A stretch of DNA of 64,000 nucleotides, from the NCBI RefSeq assembly GCF_020179755.1, contig NZ_JAIUCY010000008.1:124001-188000 (forward strand), given 5' to 3'. Of this stretch, positions 1-8,945 are shown in pieces. Position 1 is the stretch's first letter; the number at the start of each line of letters is the position of its first letter. Position numbers and translations under genes: made by a program. The notes under the pieces were generated by a model that saw only the letters and a program-made list of their open reading frames with translations, did not search any database and was not told the origin of the DNA. Source of the DNA: Herbaspirillum sp. alder98 (GTDB taxonomy: Bacteria > Pseudomonadota > Gammaproteobacteria > Burkholderiales > Burkholderiaceae_D).

Positions 1-26
1 TCGTCGTCCCAGCGCAGGGACGACGA
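1..26. repeat. REP-like palindrome downstream of livF
   Basis: A perfect 10-bp inverted repeat, TCGTCGTCCC / GGGACGACGA, with a 6-nt loop. It starts at the window edge and ends about 20 nt beyond the livF stop. The GTCGTCC...GGACGAC motif recurs at 37.3 kb and in the array at 48.5 kb, so this is probably one member of a dispersed family. It may also act as a transcript-end hairpin for the liv operon, although no T tract is visible. Confidence 0.6.
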
Positions 27-46
27 GGGGGCGACCGCAACGGCGA

Positions 47-778
47 TCAACCGCCCAGGTAAGCCTCGACCACCTTCGGGTTGCCCAGCAGATTGGCGCC
101 GCTGTCGGCCAGCACGATCTTGCCGGTCTCCAGCACATAGCCGCGTTGCGCGATGCGCAGCGCCTGGCGCACGTTCTGCTCCACCAGCAACACCGTCATG
201 CCGGTCTTGTTGATCTCTTGCACGATGCGGAAGATCTCCTGGATGATCAGCGGCGCCAGGCCCATCGACGGCTCGTCCAGCAACAGCACGCGCGGCTTGG
301 CCATCAGCGCGCGACCGATCGCCAGCATCTGCTGCTCGCCACCCGAGAGGTTGCCGGCCAGACCGCCGGCGCGGTTCTTCAGCACCGGGAACAGCGAGTA
401 CACCCACTCCAGGTCACGCGCCACGCCAGCCTTGTCGCGGCGGGTGTATGCGCCCAGGGTCAGGTTTTCCTCGACGGTGAGCGTGGTCAGGGTGGCGCGA
501 CCTTCGGCCACCTGCACCACACCGGACTCGACGATCTTATGCGGCGACAGCGGCAGCAGGTCGCGGCCATCCAGCATGACCCGACCGCGTTGCGCCTTGA
601 CCAGGCCGGAGATGGCCAGCAGCGAGGTACTCTTGCCGGCGCCATTGGCGCCTACCAGGGCGGTGATCTCACCTTCGTTGAGGGACAGGCTGATGCCCTT
701 GACGGCTTCGATGTGGCCGTAGGCGACGGCCAGGTCTTCTACCTGCAGGATGGGTTTCGGGATTCCTGTCTGGCTCAT
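47..778 (-). CDS. livF: Branched-chain amino acid ABC transporter ATP-binding protein LivF
   Basis: 243-residue ATPase of the high-affinity branched-chain amino acid importer; it should pair with LivG on the cytoplasmic face of LivHM. Walker A is GANGAGKS (residues 43-50), the signature LSGGE is at 144-148, and Walker B LLLDEP is at 165-170. The GEGR-like stretch and the SMGLAPLI motif are typical of LivF. The open frame runs further upstream, but the ATG at 778 overlaps the livG stop as ATGA, gives the usual family length and is the clear choice. It is the last gene of livK-H-M-G-F. The substrate is inferred from the family and could be another hydrophobic amino acid or amide. Confidence 0.93.
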   Translation of the reverse strand: MSQTGIPKPILQVEDLAVAYGHIEAVKGISLSLNEGEITALVGANGAGKSTSLLAISGLVKAQRGRVMLDGRDLLPLSPHKIVESGVVQVAEGRATLTTLTVEENLTLGAYTRRDKAGVARDLEWVYSLFPVLKNRAGGLAGNLSGGEQQMLAIGRALMAKPRVLLLDEPSMGLAPLIIQEIFRIVQEINKTGMTVLLVEQNVRQALRIAQRGYVLETGKIVLADSGANLLGNPKVVEAYLGG

Positions 779-1536
779 GCTTCTTCCTTGCCGAGGTAGG
801 CCTCGATCACTTCCTGGTTGTTCTTGATCTGGTCCGGGGTGCCTTCGGCGATGATCTTGCCGAAGTTGAGCACGGCGATGCGTTCGCACAGGCCCATCAC
901 GAAGCGCATGTCGTGTTCGATCATGAAGATCGAGAAACCGCGTTGCTTGATGTTGACGATCTCGGCCATCAGCTCGGTCTTCTCGGCCGGGTTCATGCCG
1001 GCCACCGGTTCGTCCAGCAACAATAGTTTGGGCTTGGTGGCCAGCGCACGGGCAAATTCCAGCTTGCGCTGTTCGCCATAGGACAGGCTGTCGGCCAGCA
1101 TGTGGGCCTTGTGGTCCAGGCGCACCCACGACAGCAGTTCCAGCGCGCGTTCGCGGGCTTGCTGCTCGACCCGGCGGAACGAGCCCAGGTTGAGCAACAT
1201 GCCGGCCACGCCGTAGTCGAGGTGATCGTGCATGCCGACCACGACGTTCTCGAGCAGGGTCATTTCCTTGAACACGCGGATGTTCTGGAAGGTGCGGGCA
1301 ATGCCGCGCTCGGTGATCTTGTGGGGCGCGACGCTGCCGATGTCTTCGCCGTTGAAGGCAATGCTGCCCGACGACGCCCGCAGCAGGCCCGTGATGAGAT
1401 TGAAGACGGTGGTCTTGCCGGCGCCATTGGGGCCGATCAGGCCGAAGATCTCGCCTTCCTTCACATTGAACTCGACCCCCTGCAATACTTGCAGGCCACC
1501 GAAGTTCTTGCTGATCTGTTTCAGTTCGAGGAGCAT
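775..1536 (-). CDS. livG: Branched-chain amino acid ABC transporter ATP-binding protein LivG
   Basis: 253-residue ATPase, partner of LivF in the Liv importer. Walker A is GPNGAGKT (35-42), the signature is the LivG-type LSYGEQ, and Walker B is LLLLDEP followed by VAGMNPAE. The C-terminal MRFVMGLCERIAVLN segment is also characteristic of LivG. Its start overlaps the livM stop by one base (TGATG on the minus strand) and its stop overlaps the livF start, so translation of the three genes is probably coupled. Full length, nothing unusual. Confidence 0.94.
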   Translation of the reverse strand: MLLELKQISKNFGGLQVLQGVEFNVKEGEIFGLIGPNGAGKTTVFNLITGLLRASSGSIAFNGEDIGSVAPHKITERGIARTFQNIRVFKEMTLLENVVVGMHDHLDYGVAGMLLNLGSFRRVEQQARERALELLSWVRLDHKAHMLADSLSYGEQRKLEFARALATKPKLLLLDEPVAGMNPAEKTELMAEIVNIKQRGFSIFMIEHDMRFVMGLCERIAVLNFGKIIAEGTPDQIKNNQEVIEAYLGKEEA

Positions 1537-2414
1537 CAGTTCACCTTCTTGTCGGCGTTGTTACGGCCCAGGAAGGCACGGATGCGGCGCGGGTCCCAGA
1601 TACCCTTGGGCAGATACAGCACCACCAGGATCAGGATCAGGCCATTGATGGCGAGGCGGAATTCCTTGAAGTGACGCAGCACCTCGGGCAACAGCGACAA
1701 AATGGTCGAGCCGATCATCGGGCCGATCAGGTTGCTGGTGCCGCCGAACACCGCCATGGTCAGGATATCGACCGCGTTCTCGAAGCCGTAGTTGTTAGGC
1801 CCGATGGTGAAGGTAAAGTGGGCATTGAGGCCACCGGCGACGCCGGCGATGGCGGCGCCGATGACGAACGCCAGCAGCTTGTAGCCGGCCACGTTGACGC
1901 CCATCAGGCGCGCTGCGACTTCATCTTCCTTGATCGCCTCGAAGGCGCGGCCGGTCTTGGAGCGACGCAGGCGCGCCAGGCAGTAGATGGTCACGCCCAG
2001 CAACAGCACGATGTGCCACCACTCGGTGATCGGCGGCACGCCATTGAGGCCCATCGGCCCGCCGGTGATGTCCAGGTTCAGCACGATGACCCGCACCACT
2101 TCGCCGAAGCCGAGCGTGGCCATGGCCAGGTAGACGCCCGACAGGCGCAGCGTGGGGATGCCGATCACCAGCGCCACCAGCGCCGGCAGGGCGCCGCCGG
2201 CGGCCAGCGCCAGCCCGAACGGCAACTCGAACTGCATCGTCAGCAGCGACGCGGTGTAGGCGCCGATGCCCATGAAGGCCGCATTGGCCAGCGACAGCAG
2301 GCCGCACGACAGGGTGACGTAGATCGACAGGGCCAGCATGGCATTGACGCCGATGCTGAAAATGACGGTGTTGTAGGTGGCCCAGAAGCCATCCCACCAT
2401 TCGATGAAACTCAT
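1536..2414 (-). CDS. livM: Branched-chain amino acid ABC transporter permease LivM
   Basis: 292-residue inner-membrane permease forming the translocation channel with LivH. It shows about eight hydrophobic segments and the family loop GLNGVPPI, plus a cytoplasmic EAIKEDEVAARLMGVN coupling segment that contacts the ATPases. The start is taken at MSFIEWWDG (ATG at 2414), four bases after the livH stop; the longer frame upstream would run into livH. The C-terminus overlaps livG by one base. Typical length for the family. Confidence 0.92.
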   Translation of the reverse strand: MSFIEWWDGFWATYNTVIFSIGVNAMLALSIYVTLSCGLLSLANAAFMGIGAYTASLLTMQFELPFGLALAAGGALPALVALVIGIPTLRLSGVYLAMATLGFGEVVRVIVLNLDITGGPMGLNGVPPITEWWHIVLLLGVTIYCLARLRRSKTGRAFEAIKEDEVAARLMGVNVAGYKLLAFVIGAAIAGVAGGLNAHFTFTIGPNNYGFENAVDILTMAVFGGTSNLIGPMIGSTILSLLPEVLRHFKEFRLAINGLILILVVLYLPKGIWDPRRIRAFLGRNNADKKVN

Positions 2415-2418
2415 GGTC

Positions 2419-3300
2419 TTAAGCCTTTCTTTCCAGCACTTTGCCAAACATGCCGGACGGCTTGACCAGCAAGATCAAAAACAGCAGGCCGAACGCCACC
2501 GCATCGCGGAAGTCGCTCGAGATGTAGGCCACCGTCAGCACCTCGGCGAAACCGAGGAACAAGCCGCCGATCATGGCGCCGCGAATATCGCCCATGCCGC
2601 CCAGGATGATCACGGCGATGCCCTTGTGCAGCATCGGCTGGCCCATGAAGGGCGAGATCGCATTGAACGACACGCCCACCAGCACGCCTGCGGCGCCACC
2701 CAGGGCGGCCGCCGCAAACGACGTCAGCAGGAACAGGCCTTCGACGTTGATGCCCAGCAGGTAGGCTGCCTTGGGCGACTCGGCGATGGCACGCAAGGCG
2801 CGGCCCAACTGGGTCTTGCGCATCACGGCCAGCAGCACCAGCATCAGCACGAAGGCGATCACGACGATGGCCACTTGTACTGCAGTGATATGCAGGTGGC
2901 CCAGCGACACGCTGTCCTCGGGGATGGTGCCCACCGGGAAACGCTTGTTCTCGGCGCCGAAGATGCCCTGCGCGATGTTGGTGATCATGATGGCCACGCC
3001 GATGGTGGCGATCATCGGGGTCAGGTGGGGCGCATTGCGCCGACGCAGCGGTTTCAGCACCAGCACGTCGATGACCACGCCCAGCAGGCCGGTGGCCACC
3101 ATGGCCAGGAGCAGCGCCAGCCACAGGGGCAGCGCCATTTGCTCGACCAGCAGCAGGGCGGCGTAGCTGCCCAGCATGAAGATCGCGCCGTGCGAAAGAT
3201 TGATCACGCCGAGCACGCCGAAGACCAGCGTGAAACCGAGCGCGAAGAGCGCGTACACGCTGCCCAGCGAGAGGGCGTTGATGAGCTGTTGTTCTAACAT
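2419..3300 (-). CDS. livH: Branched-chain amino acid ABC transporter permease LivH
   Basis: 293-residue permease subunit. It begins MLEQQLINALSLGSVYALFALGF, the typical LivH N-terminus, and has several membrane-spanning segments and a cytoplasmic ALRAIAESPKAAYLLGIN loop that contacts the ATPases. It lies 199 bases downstream of the binding-protein gene, with a strong hairpin between them, and four bases upstream of livM. It works with LivM, LivG and LivF to import leucine, isoleucine, valine and perhaps other amino acids. Confidence 0.93.
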   Translation of the reverse strand: MLEQQLINALSLGSVYALFALGFTLVFGVLGVINLSHGAIFMLGSYAALLLVEQMALPLWLALLLAMVATGLLGVVIDVLVLKPLRRRNAPHLTPMIATIGVAIMITNIAQGIFGAENKRFPVGTIPEDSVSLGHLHITAVQVAIVVIAFVLMLVLLAVMRKTQLGRALRAIAESPKAAYLLGINVEGLFLLTSFAAAALGGAAGVLVGVSFNAISPFMGQPMLHKGIAVIILGGMGDIRGAMIGGLFLGFAEVLTVAYISSDFRDAVAFGLLFLILLVKPSGMFGKVLERKA

Positions 3301-3458
3301 AGGGCTTGCTGATAGGTGATGGGTCGTTCGCGCCGCATGCAGGGATGGGCGGACGGTGTTTCCCTCGTTACACCGGAAGGTCTCGGCCGTTCCCCGGCCT
3401 GTTTTGCTTTCCGTCTTCGTTCGCCGGATGGCAGCCGGCGGTCATATAGGAGTCAGCC

Positions 3459-3483
3459 TGCGCCCACGCATGGCGTGGGCGCA
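3459..3483 (-). other. Intercistronic hairpin between livK and livH
   Basis: A perfect 11-bp stem, TGCGCCCACGC / GCGTGGGCGCA, closed by a 3-nt ATG loop, 17 bases after the binding-protein stop. No T tract follows on the minus strand, so it is not a classical intrinsic terminator. Hairpins in this position often protect the 3' end of binding-protein mRNA so that this protein is made in excess of the membrane subunits; that role is inferred here. A comparable hairpin follows xylF in this window. Confidence 0.65.
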
Positions 3484-3499
3484 TCCAACCTGTCGCTGA

Positions 3500-4657
3500 T
3501 TACTTCAACAGGACGAACTTGCCGCCCTTGGCGATGTTGACGATGGCTTCCTGGTCAGCGTCGAAACCGACCTGCTTGCCGGCCACGGCCGGGGCAGCGC
3601 GGAACGCGAACTTGCCGGTCGCGCCTTCGATCTTCACCGACGGCAGCGCCACGCGCAGGGCGTCACGATCCTTGGCCAGGTTGCCCGACAGCTTCACGTG
3701 CTTCAGCGCTTCGGCCACGATGTACAGCGCATCGTAGGCCTGGGCGGCGAACTGGTCAGGGTCCGAACCGAACTTGGCCTTGAACGCGGCGATGAACGCC
3801 TTGTTGGTGGCGGTCAGGTTCTCGGACGACCATGGGCTGCCCATCAGGGTGTTGTCGCCGGCATCCTTGGCGATCTCGAACAGCTTCGGCGAATTCAGGC
3901 CGTTGCCGCCGATGAAGGGCTGCTTCATGCCCAGCGCGCGGGTCTGCAGGATGATGTTGGCCGCTTCTTCAGCCAGGCAGGAGCAGACGATGGCGTCCGG
4001 GTTGCCGGCCTTGATCTTGGTCAGCTGGGCCTTGAAGTCGACGTCACCCTTGGCATAGGCCTCGGTGGTGGTGGTCGGGATCTTCTGTTGTTCCAGCGTG
4101 GCCTTGAACACATCGTAGCCGCTCTTGGTGAAGGCATCGTCGTTGCCGTAGATCACCGCGACCTTCTTGATGTTGAAGTGCTTCACGGCGGCCTTGACGG
4201 TCACGGGCAGCACGTCGGCTTCCATGACCGAGTTGCGGAACGTGAACGGGCCCATGGCAGTGATGCCGTCAGCGGTGTTGCTGGTGCCGAATGCCACGAC
4301 CTTGGCGGCGTTGGCGATCGGGTCGGCCGCAAAGGCCGAATTGGACAGGGTAGGACCGAACACGGCCAGTACCTTGTCCTGGAAAATCAGTTTCTTGAAG
4401 ACGTTGATGGCTTCTTCCTTCTTGCCTTGTTCGTCTTCGATCACCAGCGCCAGCTTGTCGCCATTGACGCCGCCCTTGGCGTTGATCTCTTCGGCGGCCA
4501 GCGTGAAGCCGTTCTTGATGGCCACGCCATACTTGGCAGCCGGGCCGGTCAGCGCTTCGGCAACGCCCAGCTTGATGTCGGCGGCCAGCGCGCCGTGCGA
4601 CAGGGTAACGCCCAGCAGCAACGCGGGCAGGGTCTTGAGCATGGTATTGAATTGCAT
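3500..4657 (-). CDS. livK: Branched-chain amino acid ABC transporter substrate-binding protein
   Basis: 385-residue periplasmic binding protein. The N-terminus MQFNTMLKTLPALLLGVTLS is a signal peptide with likely cleavage after ALA (ALA|ADIKLG). The mature part starts with DIKLGVAEALTGPAAKYG, the Leu/Ile/Val-binding fold type I signature, followed by FGPTLSNSAFA and VIYGNDDAF. A second in-frame Met (MLKTL) could also be the start. It is the first gene of the liv operon. Whether it is closer to LivJ or LivK, and its exact ligand, cannot be told from sequence alone. Confidence 0.9.
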   Translation of the reverse strand: MQFNTMLKTLPALLLGVTLSHGALAADIKLGVAEALTGPAAKYGVAIKNGFTLAAEEINAKGGVNGDKLALVIEDEQGKKEEAINVFKKLIFQDKVLAVFGPTLSNSAFAADPIANAAKVVAFGTSNTADGITAMGPFTFRNSVMEADVLPVTVKAAVKHFNIKKVAVIYGNDDAFTKSGYDVFKATLEQQKIPTTTTEAYAKGDVDFKAQLTKIKAGNPDAIVCSCLAEEAANIILQTRALGMKQPFIGGNGLNSPKLFEIAKDAGDNTLMGSPWSSENLTATNKAFIAAFKAKFGSDPDQFAAQAYDALYIVAEALKHVKLSGNLAKDRDALRVALPSVKIEGATGKFAFRAAPAVAGKQVGFDADQEAIVNIAKGGKFVLLK

Positions 4658-4999
4658 CGAGTTCTCTCCTCAGTGTGATATTTTCGGAATCGCCTTCCCG
4701 CTCCCGCATTCGATGGTGCGGGCCTTCCAAAGGAATTCCTTCATCGAGGCCGATGCCTGGGTGCCCGGGGTAACGGGACTTGCTCACCTTCCTCTGCGAA
4801 CCTTTCCACGCCGGGTCGGGGTTAGCCGCCACCGATGCAAATCGGTTCAAGGCCGTTGTGCGGCCTCTTTCGATACCAGCCGGCACGCAGGCAATTGCCC
4901 TTGCGTCGACCTTTACAACCCACCTCAACACACCCGGGTAGGGCGCACTGCGGCGGTAAGCGAATCTACCGCCCGAAGGCGGCAGAGGGTGGTGCTTAC
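4658..4999. other. livK upstream region / argH downstream region
   Basis: No gene seen. The stretch must hold the livK promoter and the argH transcript end. Near livK there is a hairpin CCCGCA/TGCGGG (4703-4722) and a 12-bp palindrome AAGGAATTCCTT (4730-4741). Just beyond the argH stop, GGCGGTA (4952-4958) can pair with TACCGCC (4967-4973), or CCGCC (4969-4973) can pair with GGCGG (4978-4982). The two pairings exclude each other. No convincing -35/-10 pair was found. Confidence 0.4.
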
Positions 5000-6400
5000 T
5001 TAATTCTTTTGCAGTTCTTCGCGCAGATGCGCGATGGCTGCACGCACCTGGTTGGGTGCAGTACCGCCGATGTGGTCGCGCGCGGCCACCGAGCCTTCGA
5101 GGGTCAACACGGCAAACACATCGTCGCCGATCAGGTTCGAGAAGGCGCGCAGGTCGTCCAGCGACAGGTCGGCCAGGTCGCAACCGCGATCGACGCAGCT
5201 GCGCACGGCCAGCGCGACGGCCTCGTGGGCGTCGCGGAAGGGCAGGCCCTTCTTGACCAGGTAGTCGGCCAGGTCGGTGGCGGTGGCGTAGCCTTGCAGC
5301 GCGGCGGCGCGCATGGCGTCGGGTTTGACGCTGATGCCGCGCGCCATGTCGGCGAAGATGCGCAGCGTATCGGTGAGCGTGTCGACGGTGTCGAACAGCG
5401 GTTCCTTGTCTTCCTGGTTGTCCTTGTTGTAGGCCAGCGGCTGGCCCTTCATCAGGGTCAGCAGCGCGATCAGGTGGCCATTGACGCGGCCGGTCTTGCC
5501 ACGCGCCAGTTCGGGCACGTCCGGGTTCTTCTTCTGCGGCATGATCGACGAGCCGGTGCAGAAGCGGTCGGCGATGTCGATGAAGCCCACGCGTGGGCTC
5601 ATCCAGATCACCAGCTCTTCCGAGAAGCGCGAGATGTGCGTCATGACCAACGCGGCGGCAGCACAGAATTCGATGGCGAAGTCACGGTCCGAGACGGCGT
5701 CGAGCGAATTGCGGCAGACGTCGTCGAAGCCCAGCGTCTTGGCCACGCGCAGGCGATCGATCGGGAAGGTGGTGCCGGCCAGTGCCGCCGCGCCCAGTGG
5801 CAGGCGGTTGATGCGCTTGCGGGCATCGGCCATGCGTTCGGCGTCGCGGCCGAACATTTCGACATAGGCCAGCACGTGGTGGCCGAAGGTGATCGGCTGG
5901 GCCACCTGCATGTGGGTGAAGCCGGGCAGGATGGTGTCGGCATGTTGCTCGGCCAGGTCCACCAGGGCGCTGCGCAGGTCGCGCAGCAGGCCCAGGATGT
6001 CGTCAACCGCGCCGCGCATGTACAGGCGGATGTCGGTGGCCACCTGGTCGTTGCGCGAACGGCCGGTGTGCAGGCGCTTGCCGGCGTCGCCGACCAGTTC
6101 GGTCAGGCGCTTTTCGATATTGAGGTGGACGTCTTCCAGGTCGAGCAGCCATTCGAAACGGCCGGCATCGATCTCGCCCTTGATCTGGGCCATGCCGCGA
6201 TTGATCTCGGCGTGATCGGCAGCGCTGATGATGCCCTGGTGCGCCAGCATTTCAGCGTGCGCCAGCGAGCCCTGGATGTCGACTTGCGCCAGGCGCTTGT
6301 CGAAGAACACGGACGCGGTATAGCGCTTGACGAGATCGGAAACGGGTTCGGAAAAGCGAGCCGACCAGGCTTCGCTCTTTTTTGCAAATTGGTCTGTCAT
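5000..6400 (-). CDS. argH: Argininosuccinate lyase
   Basis: 466 residues. Cleaves argininosuccinate to arginine and fumarate, the last step of arginine biosynthesis; cytoplasmic homotetramer. The fumarase/aspartase superfamily signature [12 protein letters not shown] lies near residues 278-290 and contains the mobile-loop catalytic serine. HTGRSRND and TVDTLTDTL regions also match ArgH. The length is normal for bacterial ArgH. It stands alone, divergent from the HDOD gene, and ends with a TAA. No regulatory site such as an ARG box was recognised upstream. Confidence 0.97.
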   Translation of the reverse strand: MTDQFAKKSEAWSARFSEPVSDLVKRYTASVFFDKRLAQVDIQGSLAHAEMLAHQGIISAADHAEINRGMAQIKGEIDAGRFEWLLDLEDVHLNIEKRLTELVGDAGKRLHTGRSRNDQVATDIRLYMRGAVDDILGLLRDLRSALVDLAEQHADTILPGFTHMQVAQPITFGHHVLAYVEMFGRDAERMADARKRINRLPLGAAALAGTTFPIDRLRVAKTLGFDDVCRNSLDAVSDRDFAIEFCAAAALVMTHISRFSEELVIWMSPRVGFIDIADRFCTGSSIMPQKKNPDVPELARGKTGRVNGHLIALLTLMKGQPLAYNKDNQEDKEPLFDTVDTLTDTLRIFADMARGISVKPDAMRAAALQGYATATDLADYLVKKGLPFRDAHEAVALAVRSCVDRGCDLADLSLDDLRAFSNLIGDDVFAVLTLEGSVAARDHIGGTAPNQVRAAIAHLREELQKN

Positions 6401-6641
6401 AGTGGGGGATTCCGGAGAATGGGCGATTATAGCAAGCGTGGCCGCGTCCAGCCACGTGAAGACAGGCAGAAATGCCGCGCATTGCAGCTTTTTCGCATTT
6501 CGGCTTGGGTGCGGCGCAAAAAATCACCAGGCGGGCCACCTCATCGGGGGCAAGACGGCGGCCCTGATTTTGCTGAAAATTTCCGTGTGGAATCGTTCGT
6601 TGCATTTTTTGCTCGCGCCCTTGCGCGGCGCGCAAAAAAGC

Positions 6642-6672
6642 TTGCCCGATTGCCAAATGGTGCCGCTATACT
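6642..6672 (+). promoter_or_regulatory. Candidate sigma-70 promoter for the HDOD gene
   Basis: TATACT (6667-6672) is a good -10 match, about 108 bases before the start at 6780. TTGCCC (6642-6647) is a possible -35, but the 19-base spacing is long. The rest of the 379-base divergent region between argH and the HDOD gene shows no other feature I can support. Confidence 0.35.
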
Positions 6673-6779
6673 CGAAGCGCGATGACCTTGCTGGCGGTCG
6701 GGTTTCTAACGCGCCGGCAGAGTGAAAACGCTGCAAAAATGGAAAGATGTTCGGGGGTCGTCTTACAGGAGAGAAGGTC

Positions 6780-7604
6780 ATGAAATTGGAAGCACTGTTT
6801 GAGCAGCAAAATGCATTGCCCAGCATTCCCAAGGTGGTGCAGGAAGTCATCGAAAGCTTCAATAACGAATCGGTCTCGATCGAAGAGATCGGCAAGAAAC
6901 TGGCGGCAGACCAGGTGCTCAGCGCCAAGATCCTGCGCCTGGCCAATTCGTCCTACTATCATGTCTCGCGCACCATCGGCACCGTCGAAGATGCGGTCAT
7001 GATGCTGGGTTTCATGACCGTGCGCACCCTGGTGGTCAGCACTGGCATGGCCGGCAGCTTCAAGAAGTTGCCCGGCGTCGACCTCAAGCTGTTCTGGCGC
7101 TATAGCCTCGACACGGCGGTGGTGGCCAAGTGGCTGGCCAAGCGCCAGAAGGTCAATTCCGATTTCGCCTTTACCGTGGGGCTGATGCACGCCATCGGTC
7201 AACTGGTGATTCACGCCGGCGCGCCCGAGCAGGCACTGGCGGTCGACAAGCTGGCCGGTCCGCTGGATCCGCGTCGGCTGGACGTCGAGCGGCAATCCTT
7301 CGGTTTCGACTTTTCCGAAGTCGGTGCCGAACTGGCCAAGCGCTGGCGCTTTCCGGATGCATTCTCGGATGTCATCAAGAACTTCCCGCAGCCGCTCGAG
7401 GGCACCTTCGATACCGTCACCGCCATCGTCCACCTGGCCGCATGGCGCGCCCGCGCCGAGGAAAACAAGTATTCAGCCGATGAGCTCGAATCGACCTTCC
7501 CCGGCGACGTGGCAGCCAAGCTCGGCCTGTCGTTGAGCGTGTTCACCGAAGAGATGCCGCCGCTGGCCGAGTTGAGCGAAGGCATGCAGGACCTGGTCAA
7601 CTGA
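6780..7604 (+). CDS. HDOD domain signalling protein
   Basis: 274 residues. An HDOD domain fills most of the protein, beginning LPSIPKVVQEVIESF and continuing with ILRLANSSYY and VMMLGFMTVRTLVVS, all typical of the family. HDOD proteins are HD-superfamily relatives that usually lack hydrolase residues and act as output or scaffold modules in signalling, motility and stress circuits. Start chosen at MKLEALFEQQ because AGGAGAGAAGG lies just upstream; an upstream in-frame ATG (6747) has no such site. Single-gene unit between a divergent argH and a strong terminator. No GGDEF, EAL or receiver domain is attached, so its partner is unknown. Confidence 0.85.
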   Translation: MKLEALFEQQNALPSIPKVVQEVIESFNNESVSIEEIGKKLAADQVLSAKILRLANSSYYHVSRTIGTVEDAVMMLGFMTVRTLVVSTGMAGSFKKLPGVDLKLFWRYSLDTAVVAKWLAKRQKVNSDFAFTVGLMHAIGQLVIHAGAPEQALAVDKLAGPLDPRRLDVERQSFGFDFSEVGAELAKRWRFPDAFSDVIKNFPQPLEGTFDTVTAIVHLAAWRARAEENKYSADELESTFPGDVAAKLGLSLSVFTEEMPPLAELSEGMQDLVN

Positions 7605-7620
7605 TCGCATCGGCAGGCCA

Positions 7621-7660
7621 AGAAAAATGCCGGTCCCACGCAAGTGGGCCGGCATTTTTT
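7621..7660. terminator. Bidirectional intrinsic terminator
   Basis: Stem ATGCCGG-(T)-CCCAC / GTGGG-CCGGCAT with a GCAA loop, flanked by an A run on the left and seven Ts on the right. It lies between the convergent HDOD and hydrolase genes, so it should end both transcripts. Confidence 0.92.
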
Positions 7661-7688
7661 ACGTGCGCTGAATCGTCCGGCGCCGGCG

Positions 7689-8630
7689 TCAGTGCAGCTT
7701 CACTTCCAGGAAGTTGAGCATCGAACGGTAGGCCTGGCTGCGCGCGTCCGGATTGCCACCGCTGGTGACGCCATCGCTGGCCGGCTTGCCGGCGCCCACG
7801 ATGTCCATGCGCACATGCACCGGCAAACCGGGCGCATCGAAGTCGTGATAGGTGTCCGGATACAGGCGCAATGCGACTTCGGTATCGCCGCCCTGCATGC
7901 GTTTTTCGATGGCTTCGCAGGCCTGGGGCGGGGTCCAGTCGTCATTCTCGCCCATCAGGATCAGCAGCGGCGCGGCCGGCTTGAAGGGCGAGCTCGGCTT
8001 GGCATACGGCTGGCAGTTCGGATAGAAGGCCACCGCTGCGCGCGGCTGGATCTTGCGCACCGCGACATCGGTCTCGGCCAGGTTCATTGCGGCCAGCACC
8101 GTCGAGGCGCCGTGCGACCAGCCCAGCAAGGCCACGCGCGTCATGTCGACATCCGGCTGGGTGCCCACCCAGTGCAGCGCGGCCTGCACGTCGAAGCGCC
8201 GGTTCATGGCGCTGGCTTCGCGTTGCGCTACGGTGTCCTGGCAGGTCGAGCGGCGGCCGCGTGGCGTGAAGCTGTCGGGAAACAGCACGTTATAACCCGC
8301 GTCGGTCAGCACCCGAGCCATCGCCAGGTGACGCGGCGTGAATTCGCCACGGCCATCGCGCACGATGCTGTACAGGCCGCCACAGCCGTGCATGGCGATG
8401 ACGGTGGGAAACTTGGCCTTGCTGTCGGTGGCCAGCGATTTGCGTGACTTGATCCAGACCCCATACAAGGCGGTGCTCTTGCCGCCTTTGCTGTCGGTGC
8501 TGGTGAGCGAGACGCGCTCGGCCACCAGCGGTGGCGGTGGCGCCGAATTGGGCGCCGCGTGGGCGCGCAGCGTCACGGCGGCAAAGCCGCACAGTAAAAG
8601 CGAGACGAGTGATGATCGCCGGTCGAGCAT
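7689..8630 (-). CDS. Secreted alpha/beta hydrolase, dienelactone hydrolase family
   Basis: 313 residues with a signal peptide (MLDRRSSLVSLLLCGFAAVT..., probable cleavage near AHA). The fold is alpha/beta hydrolase: oxyanion region MHGCGG (80-85), nucleophile elbow GWSHGAS with Ser172, acid at Asp230 or 231 (GENDDW), and His262 (TYHDF). Dienelactone hydrolases proper use Cys as nucleophile; the Ser here suggests an esterase-like member. Substrate unknown. Monocistronic, convergent with the HDOD gene. Confidence 0.8.
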   Translation of the reverse strand: MLDRRSSLVSLLLCGFAAVTLRAHAAPNSAPPPPLVAERVSLTSTDSKGGKSTALYGVWIKSRKSLATDSKAKFPTVIAMHGCGGLYSIVRDGRGEFTPRHLAMARVLTDAGYNVLFPDSFTPRGRRSTCQDTVAQREASAMNRRFDVQAALHWVGTQPDVDMTRVALLGWSHGASTVLAAMNLAETDVAVRKIQPRAAVAFYPNCQPYAKPSSPFKPAAPLLILMGENDDWTPPQACEAIEKRMQGGDTEVALRLYPDTYHDFDAPGLPVHVRMDIVGAGKPASDGVTSGGNPDARSQAYRSMLNFLEVKLH

Positions 8631-8945
8631 GTGGTTGGTTTCCCCGTATCGATGTGTCGCGTCGTCGTTCTCGATCTGTCCCCAAACTGCGCATCGTTAC
8701 TTTTTTGACAAAATAAACGATGCGCCGGCGACGACTGCGAATGAAATCTGATGAGACCCTATTCTACAAAATTGCCATGGTCCGGCGGCTCTGCGCGGTC
8801 ATATTGCAACGCAAAAAGATGATACTGCGCAGGCTGTTGCAAACGGGTGTCAACCCGTCACAACACAGTTGCCGAAGCATCAAATGCCACCCTGACCATA
8901 GGTTATCGGCCAGACATCAGAAATCTTGAGACGACGCGTTCCATC
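8631..8945. other. Spacer between the hydrolase gene and ppc
   Basis: No gene seen in about 315 bases. It contains the upstream region of the hydrolase and the 3' end of ppc. A hairpin ACGGGT-GTCA-ACCCGT (8843-8858) lies about 90 bases beyond the ppc stop and is followed on the minus strand only by TTTGC, so it is at best a weak terminator. Confidence 0.35.

Noticed and set aside
47-1129. 360-residue version of LivF
   Set aside because: The added N-terminus is the livG region read in another frame; the ATGA overlap start gives a normal LivF.
4850-4866. Hairpin AGGCCG/CGGCCT as a terminator between livK and argH
   Set aside because: No T tract on either strand, and over 100 bases from the argH stop.
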